Shown: positions 39,865-47,533, counted from the stretch's first letter. The stretch is DNA of 47,533 nt from Bradyrhizobium zhengyangense (GCF_022012435.1 NZ_JAKLUA010000025.1:17832-65364), one strand, 5' to 3'. Program-made: numbers and translations. Notes: a model not told the origin generated them from the sequence alone.

Positions 39865-40356
39865 ATGAGCGTCGACACGAAAAGATCTTCCGCGCCACAG
39901 CGCATCAGGAAGCTTCGTCTTGGAAGGCGCCGGCCTGGGATGGCCGGCTATACCTTGCTTGAGCTGCTCGTCGTGATGGGCATCCTTGCCGCCCTTACCG
40001 CGATGGCAACGCCGCAAGTGATGGGCTATTTCGGAAAGGCGAAGACTCAGTCCGCACAGCTCCAGATCGAGAACATCAACACGGCGCTCGAGATGTACTA
40101 TGTGGAAAATGGCTCCTATCCGAGCGCGAGCGCTGGATTAAGGGCCTTGGTTGAAGCAACGCCGGAAGCGCCTCGCTGGAATGGTCCCTATTTGAAGAAC
40201 GCCAAGACTTTGCTCGATCCGTGGGGACGGCCCTATCAATACGCCGTCTCGGAGCAGGGCGAATACAATGTCTACTCGCTCGGGCCGACGGGTAAGGGGA
40301 CCAAGAAGCCTGCCTCCGCAGCGAGCGCCAACCGTGCTTGGGCAGACAATGGGTGA
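39865..40356 (+). CDS. gspG: Type II secretion major pseudopilin GspG
   Basis: 163 residues from ATG 39865; the frame is open for 45 codons upstream, but the prepilin leader fits this start. Leader of ~30 residues (basic), cleavage in MAGYTLLELLVVMGILAALT (Tyr +1, Glu +5). The family features YFGKAKTQSAQLQIENINTA, ALEMYYVENGSYPSASAGLR and LLDPWGRPYQYAVSEQGEYN (calcium-loop region) are intact. It is the main subunit of the pseudopilus. In most clusters gspG follows gspF; here it stands alone 1.6 kb after gspO and should have its own promoter, allowing higher expression. Confidence 0.92.
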   Translation: MSVDTKRSSAPQRIRKLRLGRRRPGMAGYTLLELLVVMGILAALTAMATPQVMGYFGKAKTQSAQLQIENINTALEMYYVENGSYPSASAGLRALVEATPEAPRWNGPYLKNAKTLLDPWGRPYQYAVSEQGEYNVYSLGPTGKGTKKPASAASANRAWADNG

Positions 40357-40721
40357 GACGATGGAGCTGGCTCAACGCACCTTCATTCGCTGAAAGCGGA
40401 GCTGACGATAATCTTCTTTTGAACGCTCGACTGGATTGACGGCTGCGTCGCAGCCATTAAACTTGGCTTTTTCCATGAGATTACACCCATGTTCTTTTTG
40501 CGCCGTGGTGGTGTGCGCCTCAAGCCGAAGCTGACCCTCAAATCTTTTTCCGAACGTTTGGGACTGCGAGCGCCGGCAAGCGATGGGAATACGTCAGACC
40601 GGGATGGCGCCGATCATGCGGTCTTGGCCCACAGAGTTGTCTGCGCGATGCGAAGGGGCGACGACAAAAAGACTCCCGAGAGGCAGGACTAATCTGCGAT
40701 CGTGCCGGGGGGAGCGCCGGC
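40357..40721. other. Intergenic region after gspG
   Basis: About 365 bp. A 67-codon frame at 40489-40692 (+) is rich in R, D and K but has no recognisable feature and no good ribosome-binding site. Nothing else is seen. Confidence 0.3.
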
Positions 40722-40886
40722 CTATTTGGTCTGTCTCAAATCATCGTGTCGCTGAGCTGCAATCGCATCGGCTCGGGCTTGTTCGAGTTCGAGCTCCCGC
40801 CTCAGCCTGAGCACTTCCTCGCGCATGCGACTGAGCGCCGCCATCGGCGACCGACTTGTTGAAGGCTTGGATTGCTTGTTGCCCAT
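40722..40886 (-). CDS. Small coiled-coil protein (54 residues)
   Basis: A short frame from ATG 40886 to TAG 40722 gives MGNKQSKPSTSRSPMAALSR followed by a leucine/arginine/glutamate helix (MREEVLRLRRELELEQARAD) and a short tail. The coiled-coil region is strongly amphipathic. No ribosome-binding site is obvious. It is too short to identify, but composition and codon choice look coding. Confidence 0.4.
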   Translation of the reverse strand: MGNKQSKPSTSRSPMAALSRMREEVLRLRRELELEQARADAIAAQRHDDLRQTK

Positions 40887-41022
40887 AAGGAACCAATAGC
40901 GAGGTTCGCAGCCTAGGCAACTGGACCTGTAATTTAACCTAACCGGTCAACCTTACCGATCATGTCTTCTGTCGGCTCGGAGAAGACGATCGGTCACCGC
41001 CATTTAACTTGCGAGATGCTCC

Positions 41023-42456
41023 GATCGGATCGTGTCCCTGCGCGTGGTGTAGCTGGCGGCGGGTCACCGCGTTCGCCGGCATGGGCCGGGCTGATTCAGC
41101 TGGCGATGGCCGGAAGGCTGACGGTTGGATCATCGCTCAAGGGCGCGATGGTTTCTAGCGTCATGTAACGGGCGCGCTGGACGGCCCATTCATCGTTCTG
41201 CTCGAGCAGGATCGCACCGATGAGGCGGACGGTGGCGTCCTCGTTGGGGAAGATGCCAACCACCTCGGTGCGCCGCTTGATCTCGCCGTTGAGGCGCTCG
41301 ATCGGGTTGGTCGAGTGCAGCTTGGTTCGATGCTGCGGCGGGAACGTCATATAGGCCAGTACATCGGTCTCGGCCTCGTCGAGGAAGCCAGCAAGCTTGG
41401 GCAGCTTGGGACGGAGCAGGTCGGCGACCTTGCGCCATTGGCTTCGTGCGGCCCCGGCATCGTCCTGGGCAAACGCTGTAGCAATGAAGGCGGACACAAC
41501 GCGCCGCCCGCTCTTGCCGGCGTGCGCCAGCGCGTTGCGTATGAAGTGGACGCGGCAACGTTGCCAAGTGGCGTTGAGCACCTCGGCCACGTTGGCCTTG
41601 ATGCCTTCGTGGGCGTCGGAGACGACGAGCTTGACGCCGCGCAGGCTGCGGCGGGCGAGCTTGCGCAGGAATGCCGTCCAGAACGTCTCGGCCTCGGAGG
41701 GCCCGACGTCCATGCCGAGAACCTCGCGCCGGCCATCGCTGTTGACGCCGACCGCGACGATCACCGCGATCGACACGATGCGCCCCTGCTGGCGCACCTT
41801 CACATAGGTGGCGTCGATCCACAGCGGCCAATTGCCCTCGATCGGCCGGGCGAGGAACGCCTTCACCTTGTCGTCGATCTCCGCGCACAGCCGCGAGACC
41901 TGGCTCCTGGAGATGCCGGTCATGCCCATCGCCTGCACCAGGTCGTCGACCGAGCGGGGCGAGACGCCCTGCACATAGGCTTCCTGCACCACAGCGGTGA
42001 GCGCCTTCTCGGCCATGCGGCGCGGCTCCAGGAAGCCCGGGAAGTAGGAGCCCTTGCGCAGCTTGGGGATGCGCAGCTCGACCGTGCCGGCACGGGTCTC
42101 CGAGATCCAGTCGCGGTAGCCATTGCGCTGGGCCAAACGCTCCGGGTTCTTCTCTCCATAGGCCGCCCCGGTCTGGCCTTCCACTTCGAGCTCCATCAGC
42201 CGCTGGGCGGCAAAGCCGATCATCTCGCGCAACAGATCGGCATCAGGGGTCTTCTCCACGAGCGTGCGGAGGTTCATCATGTCGTCGGTCATCGGTGGTT
42301 CCTCGGTTGCGTTGGCGTGTCGCAACCCGATCCTACCGACGAATTGCCGGTGACCACCGCAAAGCGGCCCGCCCGCTACGGCACTATTTGGGGGCGCGCG
42401 TCAGGGCGGCTTTGCTCTACCGAGCTTCACCACCGCCGGGAACACGACCTCCGATC
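41023..42456 (-). mobile_element. IS256-family insertion sequence, apparently complete
   Basis: A 1.43-kb element with imperfect inverted ends: left end GATCGGATCGTGTCCCTGCG (41023 onward, continuing CGTGGTGTAGCTGG) and right end complementary GATCGGAGGTCGTGTTCCCG read inward from 42456 (continuing GCGGTGGTGAAGCTCGG). It encloses one transposase gene. A decayed second copy, whose right end has the same sequence, lies at 43095-43647. Target-site duplications were not resolved. Confidence 0.75.
41096..42292 (-). CDS. IS256-family transposase
   Basis: 398 residues from ATG 42292 (an in-frame start 11 codons upstream is less likely; GAGGAACC precedes this one). It is a DDE transposase of the IS256/MULE type. 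Visible signatures are the helical N-terminus (LREMIGFAAQRLMELEVEGQ), YRDWISETRAGTVELRIPKL, the first Asp region WPLWIDATYVKVRQ, second Asp LVVSDAHEGIKA, the C-x2-H block WQRCRVHFIRN, and the Glu region LHSTNPIERLNGEIKRR. All three catalytic residues are present. It appears intact and could act on the decayed copy in trans. Confidence 0.92.
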   Translation of the reverse strand: MTDDMMNLRTLVEKTPDADLLREMIGFAAQRLMELEVEGQTGAAYGEKNPERLAQRNGYRDWISETRAGTVELRIPKLRKGSYFPGFLEPRRMAEKALTAVVQEAYVQGVSPRSVDDLVQAMGMTGISRSQVSRLCAEIDDKVKAFLARPIEGNWPLWIDATYVKVRQQGRIVSIAVIVAVGVNSDGRREVLGMDVGPSEAETFWTAFLRKLARRSLRGVKLVVSDAHEGIKANVAEVLNATWQRCRVHFIRNALAHAGKSGRRVVSAFIATAFAQDDAGAARSQWRKVADLLRPKLPKLAGFLDEAETDVLAYMTFPPQHRTKLHSTNPIERLNGEIKRRTEVVGIFPNEDATVRLIGAILLEQNDEWAVQRARYMTLETIAPLSDDPTVSLPAIAS

Positions 42457-42649
42457 GCACATCGGGCACCGACGCGGCGATGACGCGCCGGGGTAGTGGC
42501 ATATGCGCAGGGCACGCATTCTGTCACGCGCTTTAACGTCGGGACCTTAAGCGCACCAGTTTTGCAGCAAAATAGCCCGAGCGAGCAGTCAAAAATGCGG
42601 TCTAACCCGAACGAATGCGCAATAAAATCAGCGAGCGCCGCTGGAAGGC
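42457..42649. other. Spacer between IS256 and the tRNA remnant
   Basis: No gene is seen. The stretch just before 42650 (GCGCCGCTGGAAGGC) can be drawn as a small D-arm-like stem-loop but does not give a convincing 5' half of a tRNA. Confidence 0.35.
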
Positions 42650-42690
42650 GGCCGCTCATAACGGTCTGGTTGCAGGTTCGAGTCCTGCCT
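42650..42690 (+). tRNA. tRNA-like remnant, 3' half with CAT anticodon (Met/Ile2-like)
   Basis: GGCCG-CTCATAA-CGGTC folds as a 5-bp anticodon arm with anticodon CAT at 42657-42659. Then TGGTT forms a variable loop and GCAGG-TTCGAGT-CCTGC a perfect T-arm. After it comes CTTTTCT with no complementary 5' acceptor strand upstream, and no CCA. This looks like the 3' part of a tRNA gene left at an integration site; it is unlikely to make a functional tRNA. A tyrosine-recombinase fragment lies ~90 bp away. Confidence 0.55.
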
Positions 42691-42779
42691 TTTCTTTTAG
42701 TCTCGCTTGCTCTTCGGGCCTTCCTGCTAGACATGTCCAGTCTCGGCAGTCTTTCGAGCGGCGGAAGGCATCCGCGGCA

Positions 42780-42925
42780 ATGACCCGCTTGCGTGCTCCA
42801 TTCTCGGCCATTAGTCACAGCCGCAGCTTTTCGGAGCGTGTGAGCGCGACACTGCGGCGGCGTTGCAGCGTTACACCATTGGCGCATCTTGTTGCCGCAT
42901 CGTGCGCTAGTGAATGAAACTCCCA
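42780..42925 (-). pseudogene. Tyrosine recombinase (integrase) fragment
   Basis: The minus strand from about 42925 reads GVSFTSARCGNKMRQWCNAA, then PPQCRAHTLRKAAAV. The H-T-L-R is the conserved box II H-x-x-R of phage-type integrases (usually GNKMRQWC-EAGLP-CSAHGLRKA). One frame over it continues LMAENGARKR, as expected after this box. N-terminal half and catalytic Tyr are missing and at least one frameshift is present. Its place beside a tRNA 3' half suggests the decayed end of an integrative element. Confidence 0.7.
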
Positions 42926-43094
42926 GGGCAGATACCCACCAGGTGAGGTCGCCGGTCGTAGTTCTTGCCAGAGCTTCTGACAATTGGTTCGCGATTCCTC
43001 ATTCAATCATCTTGCGGGATTTCTTGCTTCGTTTTCCAGGCGACGAATTTCAACCCTTCCTCGCCGTCCTCATGTGGCTCTTCGGGTTGTGTCT

Positions 43095-43647
43095 CCAGGT
43101 CGGCTCACCTGGCTCCTCGAAATGCTGATCATCCCTACTGCCTGCGCCAAATTCCACCGAGCTGGTCGCGACGCCTGCACATAGGCTTCCCGCACCATGG
43201 CCGTGAGCGCCTTCTCGGCCATGCGGCGTGGCTGAAGATACCCAGGAAGTAGGAGCCCTTGAGAAGTTTGGGAATACGAAGTTCGACTGCGCTGGCGCGG
43301 GTCTACGAGACTCTGTCCTGATAACCGTTGCGCTGGGCCGGATGCTCCGCGTTCTTCGCGCCGTAGCCGCCCGGTCTGGCTTTCGACTTCCTGCTGCATC
43401 AGGCGCTCGGCGGCAAAGCCGATCATTTCGCCGAACAGATCCGCATCAGGGTCTTCCCCACGAGCGTGCGCAGGTTCATCATATTGTCGGTCTCGGTGGT
43501 TTCTCGATCGCGTTTGCGTGTCGCAACCCGATCCTACTTGAGAGCTGTCGGTGAACTCGGCAAAGCCACCCGCCCGCTACGGCGCTATTGAGGGCGCGCG
43601 CACGGGCGGCTTTGCTATACGGAGCTACAATCACCAGGGCACGATCG
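43095..43647 (-). pseudogene. Decayed second IS256-family copy
   Basis: Pieces in different frames match the intact neighbour: NMMNLRTLVGKT (about 43455-43495), MIGFAAERLMQQEVESQTG, then GYLQPRRMAEKALTAMVREA and GMISISRSQVSRP. Several frameshifts are present and the catalytic two thirds are missing. The right end (about 43620-43647, AGCTACAATCACCAGGGCAC) matches the right inverted repeat of the intact element. Non-functional. Confidence 0.8.
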
Positions 43648-43981
43648 CTTTTCGCACGAGTTCGCCATCCGACATTCGAAAATTTTCGCGCAAACCTTTG
43701 CCGACGGGGCGGCGGCACTGGCGGCCCTTCCAATCCATTGTCGAGCCCTTTCTTCGCGCGCGGAAACGCGCCATCAAGGCACTCATCGTGAATTCGCAGG
43801 CTAAGCAAAGCAATCGACGGAGCGGGTGATTTCCTCAAGCCAGATAGCCAAGGCTACACGGTGTTTCGTTCTTAAACCCTACGAGGAGCCACCAATCTGG
43901 CAACTCCAGAACGACGGTATACTAACTGATCGATCTTCGTGGCCTGCATCACTTCGGTCCGCCTTAACGGCGAAGCCACAC
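43648..43981. other. Intergenic region left of the XRE gene
   Basis: About 330 bp with no supportable gene; only short shadow frames in both directions. Confidence 0.35.
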
Positions 43982-44212
43982 CTATTTGGCGCGAGCTCTC
44001 TTTGGAGCCCTCTTCAAAAACTCATCGGGTTCGACATCCAATTTATCGGCTAGGCGACCAATGACCTTGATGCTGACGTAATAGACGCCCTTCTCCAACT
44101 GGCTCAAATAACTCCGACTTATCTTCGCTTCCAAAGCGAGCTCGTCTTGAGACCATCCTTTTCCATTGCGTAGACGACGCAAGTTTGTGGCAAATGTCTC
44201 GCGCAAATCCAT
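43982..44212 (-). CDS. XRE-family HTH regulator, QseC-like
   Basis: 76 residues from ATG 44212. It is almost entirely a Cro/C1-type helix-turn-helix: ETFATNLRRLRNGKGWSQDE, LALEAKISRSYLSQLEKGVY, then helices ending VEPDEFLKRAPKR. It is divergent from the DUF2285 gene 93 bp away. In Mesorhizobium ICEMlSym(R7A) the small HTH protein QseC and the DUF2285 antiactivator QseM have this same arrangement, and QseC sets the switch by binding between the two genes. The match is by gene type, size and arrangement; orthology is inferred. A perfect palindrome in the intergenic region is a likely operator. Confidence 0.8.
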   Translation of the reverse strand: MDLRETFATNLRRLRNGKGWSQDELALEAKISRSYLSQLEKGVYYVSIKVIGRLADKLDVEPDEFLKRAPKRARAK

Positions 44213-44267
44213 GCGGGAGAGGATGCCGCTTGCCTAGCATATTGCACCTCGATATACTTAACAAAGC

Positions 44268-44281
44268 GCCGTTACAACGGC
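44268..44281. promoter_or_regulatory. Palindrome GCCGTT-AC-AACGGC (candidate XRE operator)
   Basis: A perfect 6-bp inverted repeat with 2-bp spacer, 25 bp before the ATG of the DUF2285 gene and 55 bp before that of the XRE gene. Its length and place fit a Cro/C1-type dimer site. Confidence 0.55.
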
Positions 44282-44305
44282 AAGCTGCGATGAGTCTTCA
44301 GATAA

Positions 44306-44584
44306 ATGATTGTGCAAACGCTGCCGCTCGATCCTGACGTGAGTGACCTGGCTCCAACGGAGCCTGGACTGACCTCATACGATGAGCAGCACGTCATAAC
44401 TTACGTTCGTCTTCTTCAGGCTGAAGGCGAGGGCGCAAGTTGGGAAGATGTGGCTCGCGTCGTGCTGCACATCGATCCGTTGTGTGAGCCGAAGCGTGCA
44501 CGAAATGCATATTTAAGCCATCTCGCCCGCGCCAAGTGGATGACCGAGCGGGGACGTTTATTGCGAGGTGAGACGCGGAACTAG
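44306..44584 (+). CDS. DUF2285-domain protein, QseM-like antiactivator
   Basis: 92 residues from ATG 44306. The pattern LPLDPDVSDLAPTEPGLTSY, DEQHVITYVRLLQAEGEGAS, WEDVARVVLHIDPLCEPKRA and ARNAYLSHLARAKWMTERG is the DUF2285 family, seen in rhizobial integrative elements. In ICEMlSym(R7A), QseM of this type blocks the activators TraR and FseA and so keeps the element from excising. Shine-Dalgarno is weak. Together with the divergent XRE gene, the tRNA 3' half and the integrase fragment it suggests the control end of a decayed ICE. No FseA or TraR-like gene is in the window. Likely intact. Confidence 0.75.
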   Translation: MIVQTLPLDPDVSDLAPTEPGLTSYDEQHVITYVRLLQAEGEGASWEDVARVVLHIDPLCEPKRARNAYLSHLARAKWMTERGRLLRGETRN

Positions 44585-45439
44585 AATGAAGCCATCGTAT
44601 AATCGATCAAACTGCAAATTCTTTCTCCCGCCGAGAAGTGGTCAGCCACGTGGTTTAAATCGAGAATTCCTATCGCAGCGGTAGCAACTATTGCGGAGAT
44701 CTTAGTTGCTGCCCGCAATGGCCTTAAAATCAAGCTTAGGTCCGATCGCCGTTCTCCGGAGTCCTACCGAAAGCCTCCAAGGGGCGGAAATCATCGACAT
44801 CGCCCGGGAATGTCTTGGTCGCATCAAGGATTATCAACGCCATCATGAGACGATGATCGCCGTCGACCCGGGTAGTCACAAGACGCCAGAATTCAAAAGG
44901 TTGGGGCATCTGCTTTCCCCATGACCTGCGGCGGTCTACAGGAAGAGACCATCTATCGAGCACCGAGGTTTTGCCGACAGTAGTCCCGATTGCGCTAGCA
45001 TCATTACCTCTCGATCAGACAAGTGCATCCCCGCTTCTGCTTGTATTTATCGCAGGGCGAGTGCGCCGAGCACGGTGATGGTTGGAACGCGGTGCTGCGC
45101 ATCGGCGCCGTTAACCACCGCGTTCGGCCGAGGAAACCGCCGCGTTTCGGTACCGACTACGTCGCCGAACGACTTTTCGACAACGACTTCGACGCAAGGG
45201 CTTACGCAGCATGGCTAAGGCGTGCTACAGGCGCTGCCCCCCTCAGATCAGGCGTTTCGCGAGCTTACCAACCAAGGACGCGGGCGCCTGAGCGTGGCTC
45301 TTCGTTGACTCGATGCCCACGACGCTGGAGGCACCCATCATCTCGTCGCGGAGAAGCCGAACCATCCCGTAGTGCAGAAAGGCGCCGCATGGGTGCGCGG
45401 GAGTATTAACAGTCTGTTGCGCCCCACACGCAAAGAGTA
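44585..45439. other. Gene-poor stretch after the DUF2285 gene
   Basis: About 850 bp. Two frames are possible but unsupported: 44706-44924 (+, 72 codons; helix-like AEIIDIARECLGRIKDYQRH) and 45023-45409 (+, 128 codons; LFDNDFDARAYAAWLRRATG). Neither has a good ribosome-binding site or a recognised domain. The region 45243-45430 may be a further transposase scrap on the minus strand. Confidence 0.3.
44706..44924 (+). CDS. Doubtful small protein
   Basis: 72 codons from TTG 44706; an ATG at 44718 is an alternative start. The central part (GAEIIDIARECLGRIKDYQR) is a plausible amphipathic helix; the rest is not distinctive. No family recognised, no ribosome-binding site, and an antisense frame overlaps it. 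Kept only as a possibility next to the QseM-like gene. Confidence 0.25.
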   Translation: MLPAMALKSSLGPIAVLRSPTESLQGAEIIDIARECLGRIKDYQRHHETMIAVDPGSHKTPEFKRLGHLLSP

Positions 45440-46790
45440 ATTGCGCCAATTCGATCGGGATGGCCGAAAGCCATGGCCCAGCGATGCTCACCGCCGTCGC
45501 TGCCGACGAACAGGTGCTTCTTACGGCCGAGCGCGGCCGAACGGATTGTGCGTTGGACGGAATTGGTGTCGAGCTCGACGCGGCCATCATGCGGGAATCC
45601 CAGCGCGAGAGCGCATAGCGGATTGCCGCGGCCAGCGTGCTGCGACCCGACGCGAGCCAGAGCTGCGCATCAGCCAAACATACATAGCATCAACAATTGG
45701 TTTAGAAATGTCCCGCGTTCAGCAAGCCACTGAGCAGGCGATTTCCGCGGATCCGTGTCTTTCAATCACTTAGAGTTCGCCGATCCGGCGCAAGGCAAGT
45801 GTTGCCACAGGCGATCCGCTAGCCTCAGCTACGTCGTAAAACTTGCGCCGCGAGTGGCTCCAGCACGCGGCGTGAGCGCTGCTCTCCTTGTCGGCCAGCT
45901 GCCCGAAGCCTGCATATCCGCCGACAAGCAGGATGCCTCTGAAGTCCGCAATATGCGCGACTGGAACGCTCCGCCTTGCGGTCTGCGGCGACAAATAGAT
46001 TGCAGCCTGAGGTGCAGGTCCACCCCATGGCGGATGGAGACCCCACGGGCGCCCCGTTTGCTTCGTCCGCGGCCGAGATCGATCAGGGGGATCGGCATGT
46101 CATCAGCGAACAGATGAATCTGGCGCCGAACACCGTCTTGCACTGGCTTTCGCGCAGCCCCTCGAGGGTCCAGCATGCACCGCCGACCAGCCAGCGAGCG
46201 TCGGACGGCAGAGATCGACACCGCAATAGTCGAGAATCTGCAGCTGTCAATAGAACAGAAGATCGCAGTATTTGCTGATTACACGCGAGCAGCACCGGCG
46301 TTGCAAGCCACCAGCTAGCACCCGTTCCGGTGCGGCCGTTTGCATCACCTTGTTGCAGGGCTCGAGCGGTGTATTTGGGATGCGTGAGCCGCACGACACG
46401 AAGCTGATCCGGTAGCCAGTCCAGCATCTTGCTGACGCTCTCGCCGACCAGGTGAAGAATACCGGCAACAACTACAAACCTCGCTCTCGAACCTCGAGCC
46501 TAACGTTGTCGTGCGGCAGATGATCCGGCAAAGCTCTACGTCGTGGCTGCATCCGCTTCCGGGAGGCCTTGTAATTGCCCTTCCTCGAGGCGGGGCATCG
46601 CTGTCGATATCTCCAGGGCGAGTGCGAGCTGGTCGGAGTCCATGTGCTCGGAGCTTCCTAACTGCATTCGCTGCAGCCTTTTGATGATCGAACGCCGCAG
46701 AAGTGCGGAATCGCAAGGCCGATTTTCGAGGTCGAACTGCATCACCGAGTCTACTGACTCGACGAAGCGGATGCCCTGTATCCTACTGGG
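45440..46790 (-). pseudogene. tnpC: IS66-family transposase TnpC, heavily decayed
   Basis: Pieces run 5' to 3' on the minus strand through all three frames. They are an N-terminal helix region IKRLQRMQLGSSEHMDSDQL (~46680), a central LFADDMPIPLIDLGRGRSKR (~46100) and PVAHIADFRGILLVGGYAGF (~45950). Then follow AACWSHSRRKFYDVAEASGS (~45880) and, after a further break, LAAAIRYALSRW (~45630) with DGRVELDTNSVQRTIR and GRKKHLFVGSDGGEH (~45540). This is the full order of IS66 TnpC domains including parts of the DDE core, but with many frameshifts and stops. Confidence 0.8.
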
Positions 46791-46849
46791 TTTGTGCAAT
46801 CTCTCAGCCGGCGAATGCGGGGCGCCACGACGCTCTGGGTGCGCCAGTC

Positions 46850-47110
46850 GTGCCTTCGATCAGCATGGCAGGCTGTGCGCTGAGACAGCGTCACCGTGCC
46901 GCCGGGATCGCTCATTCTTGGCCAGATGGGCGCCTTTGATCGAGCCTCTTGCTGAACAGCAAAGCCCGTTGCCGTCCCAGTACCGGATCTTCAGCGTGTT
47001 CGCCTTCTTGCTTCGGAAGGCAAACGAGTGGCTGGAGATTGTATCTTTCTTCAGGTGTTCCTGAACGAGCGCGGCCAGGCCATTCACGCTCTTCCGCTTG
47101 TCGGTATAGC
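46850..47110 (-). pseudogene. tnpB: IS66-family accessory protein TnpB remnant
   Basis: The minus strand reads YTDKRKSVNGLAALVQEHLK, then SSHSFAFRSKKANTLKIRYW and DGNGLCCSA before the frame changes. TnpB (IS66 Orf2) normally reads D-x-R-K-x-x-x-G-L-A-x-L-V...FVFRGRRGDLIKVLWWDGQG-C, so the order fits. It lies just upstream of the TnpC remnant, as in intact IS66 elements. The start and the C-terminus are not recognisable. Confidence 0.75.
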
Positions 47111-47348
47111 TCAAAGCCGATGCACTTTCACGCCGGTCGGCACGATTATCATCGGGTGTCTCCTGCTCAATGATGTGGCAACGGACTGCATCCGGCTCGC
47201 TCCCGGGTGGTGCGAAGACGCGACGCCCATCGTCTAATTCCACGACAGGCATAATCAGTCTGCTCCGGGAGTTGAGGCGGCCGAGCAAGTGGTCTGCGCG
47301 CTGAATAACCGGCAAACTGCACGGCCTCAGCAACGCGGGAGGCGTGTG

Positions 47349-47533
47349 ATGGAATACTTCTGTGGTCTGGATGTCGGCATGGACGAGACGGCAATGTGTT
47401 TGGTGGACGACACCGGCAAGGTGGTGCTGGAGACGGCGGTGGTGACCGATCCGGAGACGATCAAGGCGGCGCTTGCGCCGTATCTTGGCCGCTTGCGGCG
47501 GCTCGGTCACGAGGCGGGCTCGCTGTCGCCCTG
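47349..47533 (+). CDS. IS110-family transposase, N-terminal part (runs off right edge)
   Basis: ATG 47349 has GGGAGG six bases upstream. The ~61 visible residues (MEYFCGLDVGMDETAMCLVD, DTGKVVLETAVVTDPETIKA, LRRLGHEAGSLSP) match the start of IS110-family DEDD recombinases: Asp in GLDVG and Glu in HEAG are two of the four acidic residues. The frame is open to the window end. In IS110-group elements the non-coding left end upstream of this gene encodes the bridge RNA; here that would lie in the ~150 bp before 47349, which hold no other clear gene. Confidence 0.88.
   Translation, partial: MEYFCGLDVGMDETAMCLVDDTGKVVLETAVVTDPETIKAALAPYLGRLRRLGHEAGSLSP

Noticed and set aside
41062..42355. GGTCACCG-type inverted repeats as IS256 ends
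   Set aside because: Similarity to the decayed copy continues ~100 bp further out, and better inverted ends were found at 41023 and 42456.
41315..42496. 393-codon plus-strand frame
   Set aside because: Antisense to the IS256 transposase; composition typical of a shadow frame.
45023..45409. 128-codon plus-strand frame
   Set aside because: No domain, overlaps possible transposase scraps on the other strand, no ribosome-binding site.
1..47533. CRISPR arrays, rRNA operon, complete tRNA genes
   Set aside because: No regularly spaced repeats, rRNA signatures or full cloverleaf found on reading; only the tRNA 3' half at 42650.

Overview
The window looks like a chromosomal segment of an alphaproteobacterium of the Bradyrhizobium / Nitrobacteraceae type. 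That is an inference from GC-rich codon use, a rhizobial-style type II secretion (T2SS) cluster, an H-NS/HvrA-like protein, the density of broken insertion sequences, and a divergent XRE/DUF2285 pair like the qseC-qseM switch of rhizobial symbiosis islands. No rRNA, CRISPR array or complete tRNA was seen.

Layout. Positions 1-7,000 are an accessory graveyard. They hold the C-terminus of a PKD-type surface protein, a sulfotransferase, a group II intron (5' end, IS21 fragment, reverse-transcriptase remnant, domains V-VI), a PEP-CTERM secreted protein, a second reverse-transcriptase fragment with a stop codon in its YADD motif, and a broken two-gene ATPase/partner cassette cut by an IS5 fragment. 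Positions 7,090-13,090 hold a Tat-exported alpha/beta hydrolase, a secreted cupin, two tandem LuxR-type regulators, a small membrane protein and a secreted protein. Three copies of the palindrome TCACCC-N4-GGGTGA flank and separate the two regulators. Positions 13,364-17,943 form a cassette bounded by two directly repeated 61-bp palindromes. It carries a TOTE-type primase-helicase (one frameshift) and a HEAT-like repeat protein, and no recombinase.

Positions 18,073-26,720 hold a broken RTX/Ig-like adhesin tail and polysaccharide genes: a wecB-nfrB-like pair, a membrane nucleotide-cyclase homologue and a polyprenyl-phosphate sugar transferase. An H-NS-like gene and a small cysteine-rich secreted protein follow. 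Positions 26,999-40,356 hold a nearly complete T2SS: gspD, a lipoprotein, gspK on the opposite strand, then gspE-F-H-I-J-L-M-C/N-O tightly coupled (mostly ATGA/GTGA overlaps), and gspG about 1.6 kb further on.

Positions 41,000-47,533 are again mobile: a complete IS256-family element and a decayed second copy, a tRNA-like 3' half (CAT anticodon) beside a tyrosine-recombinase fragment, the qseC/qseM-like divergent pair, a decayed IS66 element, and the start of an IS110-family transposase running off the right edge.

How it fits together: the T2SS would export folded periplasmic proteins, and small signal-peptide proteins sit around it. WecB plus the NfrB-like transferase could make a ManNAc-type surface glycan, and the PssY/WcaJ-like enzyme starts another polysaccharide. 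The most novel-looking pieces are the palindrome-bounded TOTE/HEAT cassette, the shared palindrome of the twin LuxR regulators, and the decayed ATPase/partner cassette.
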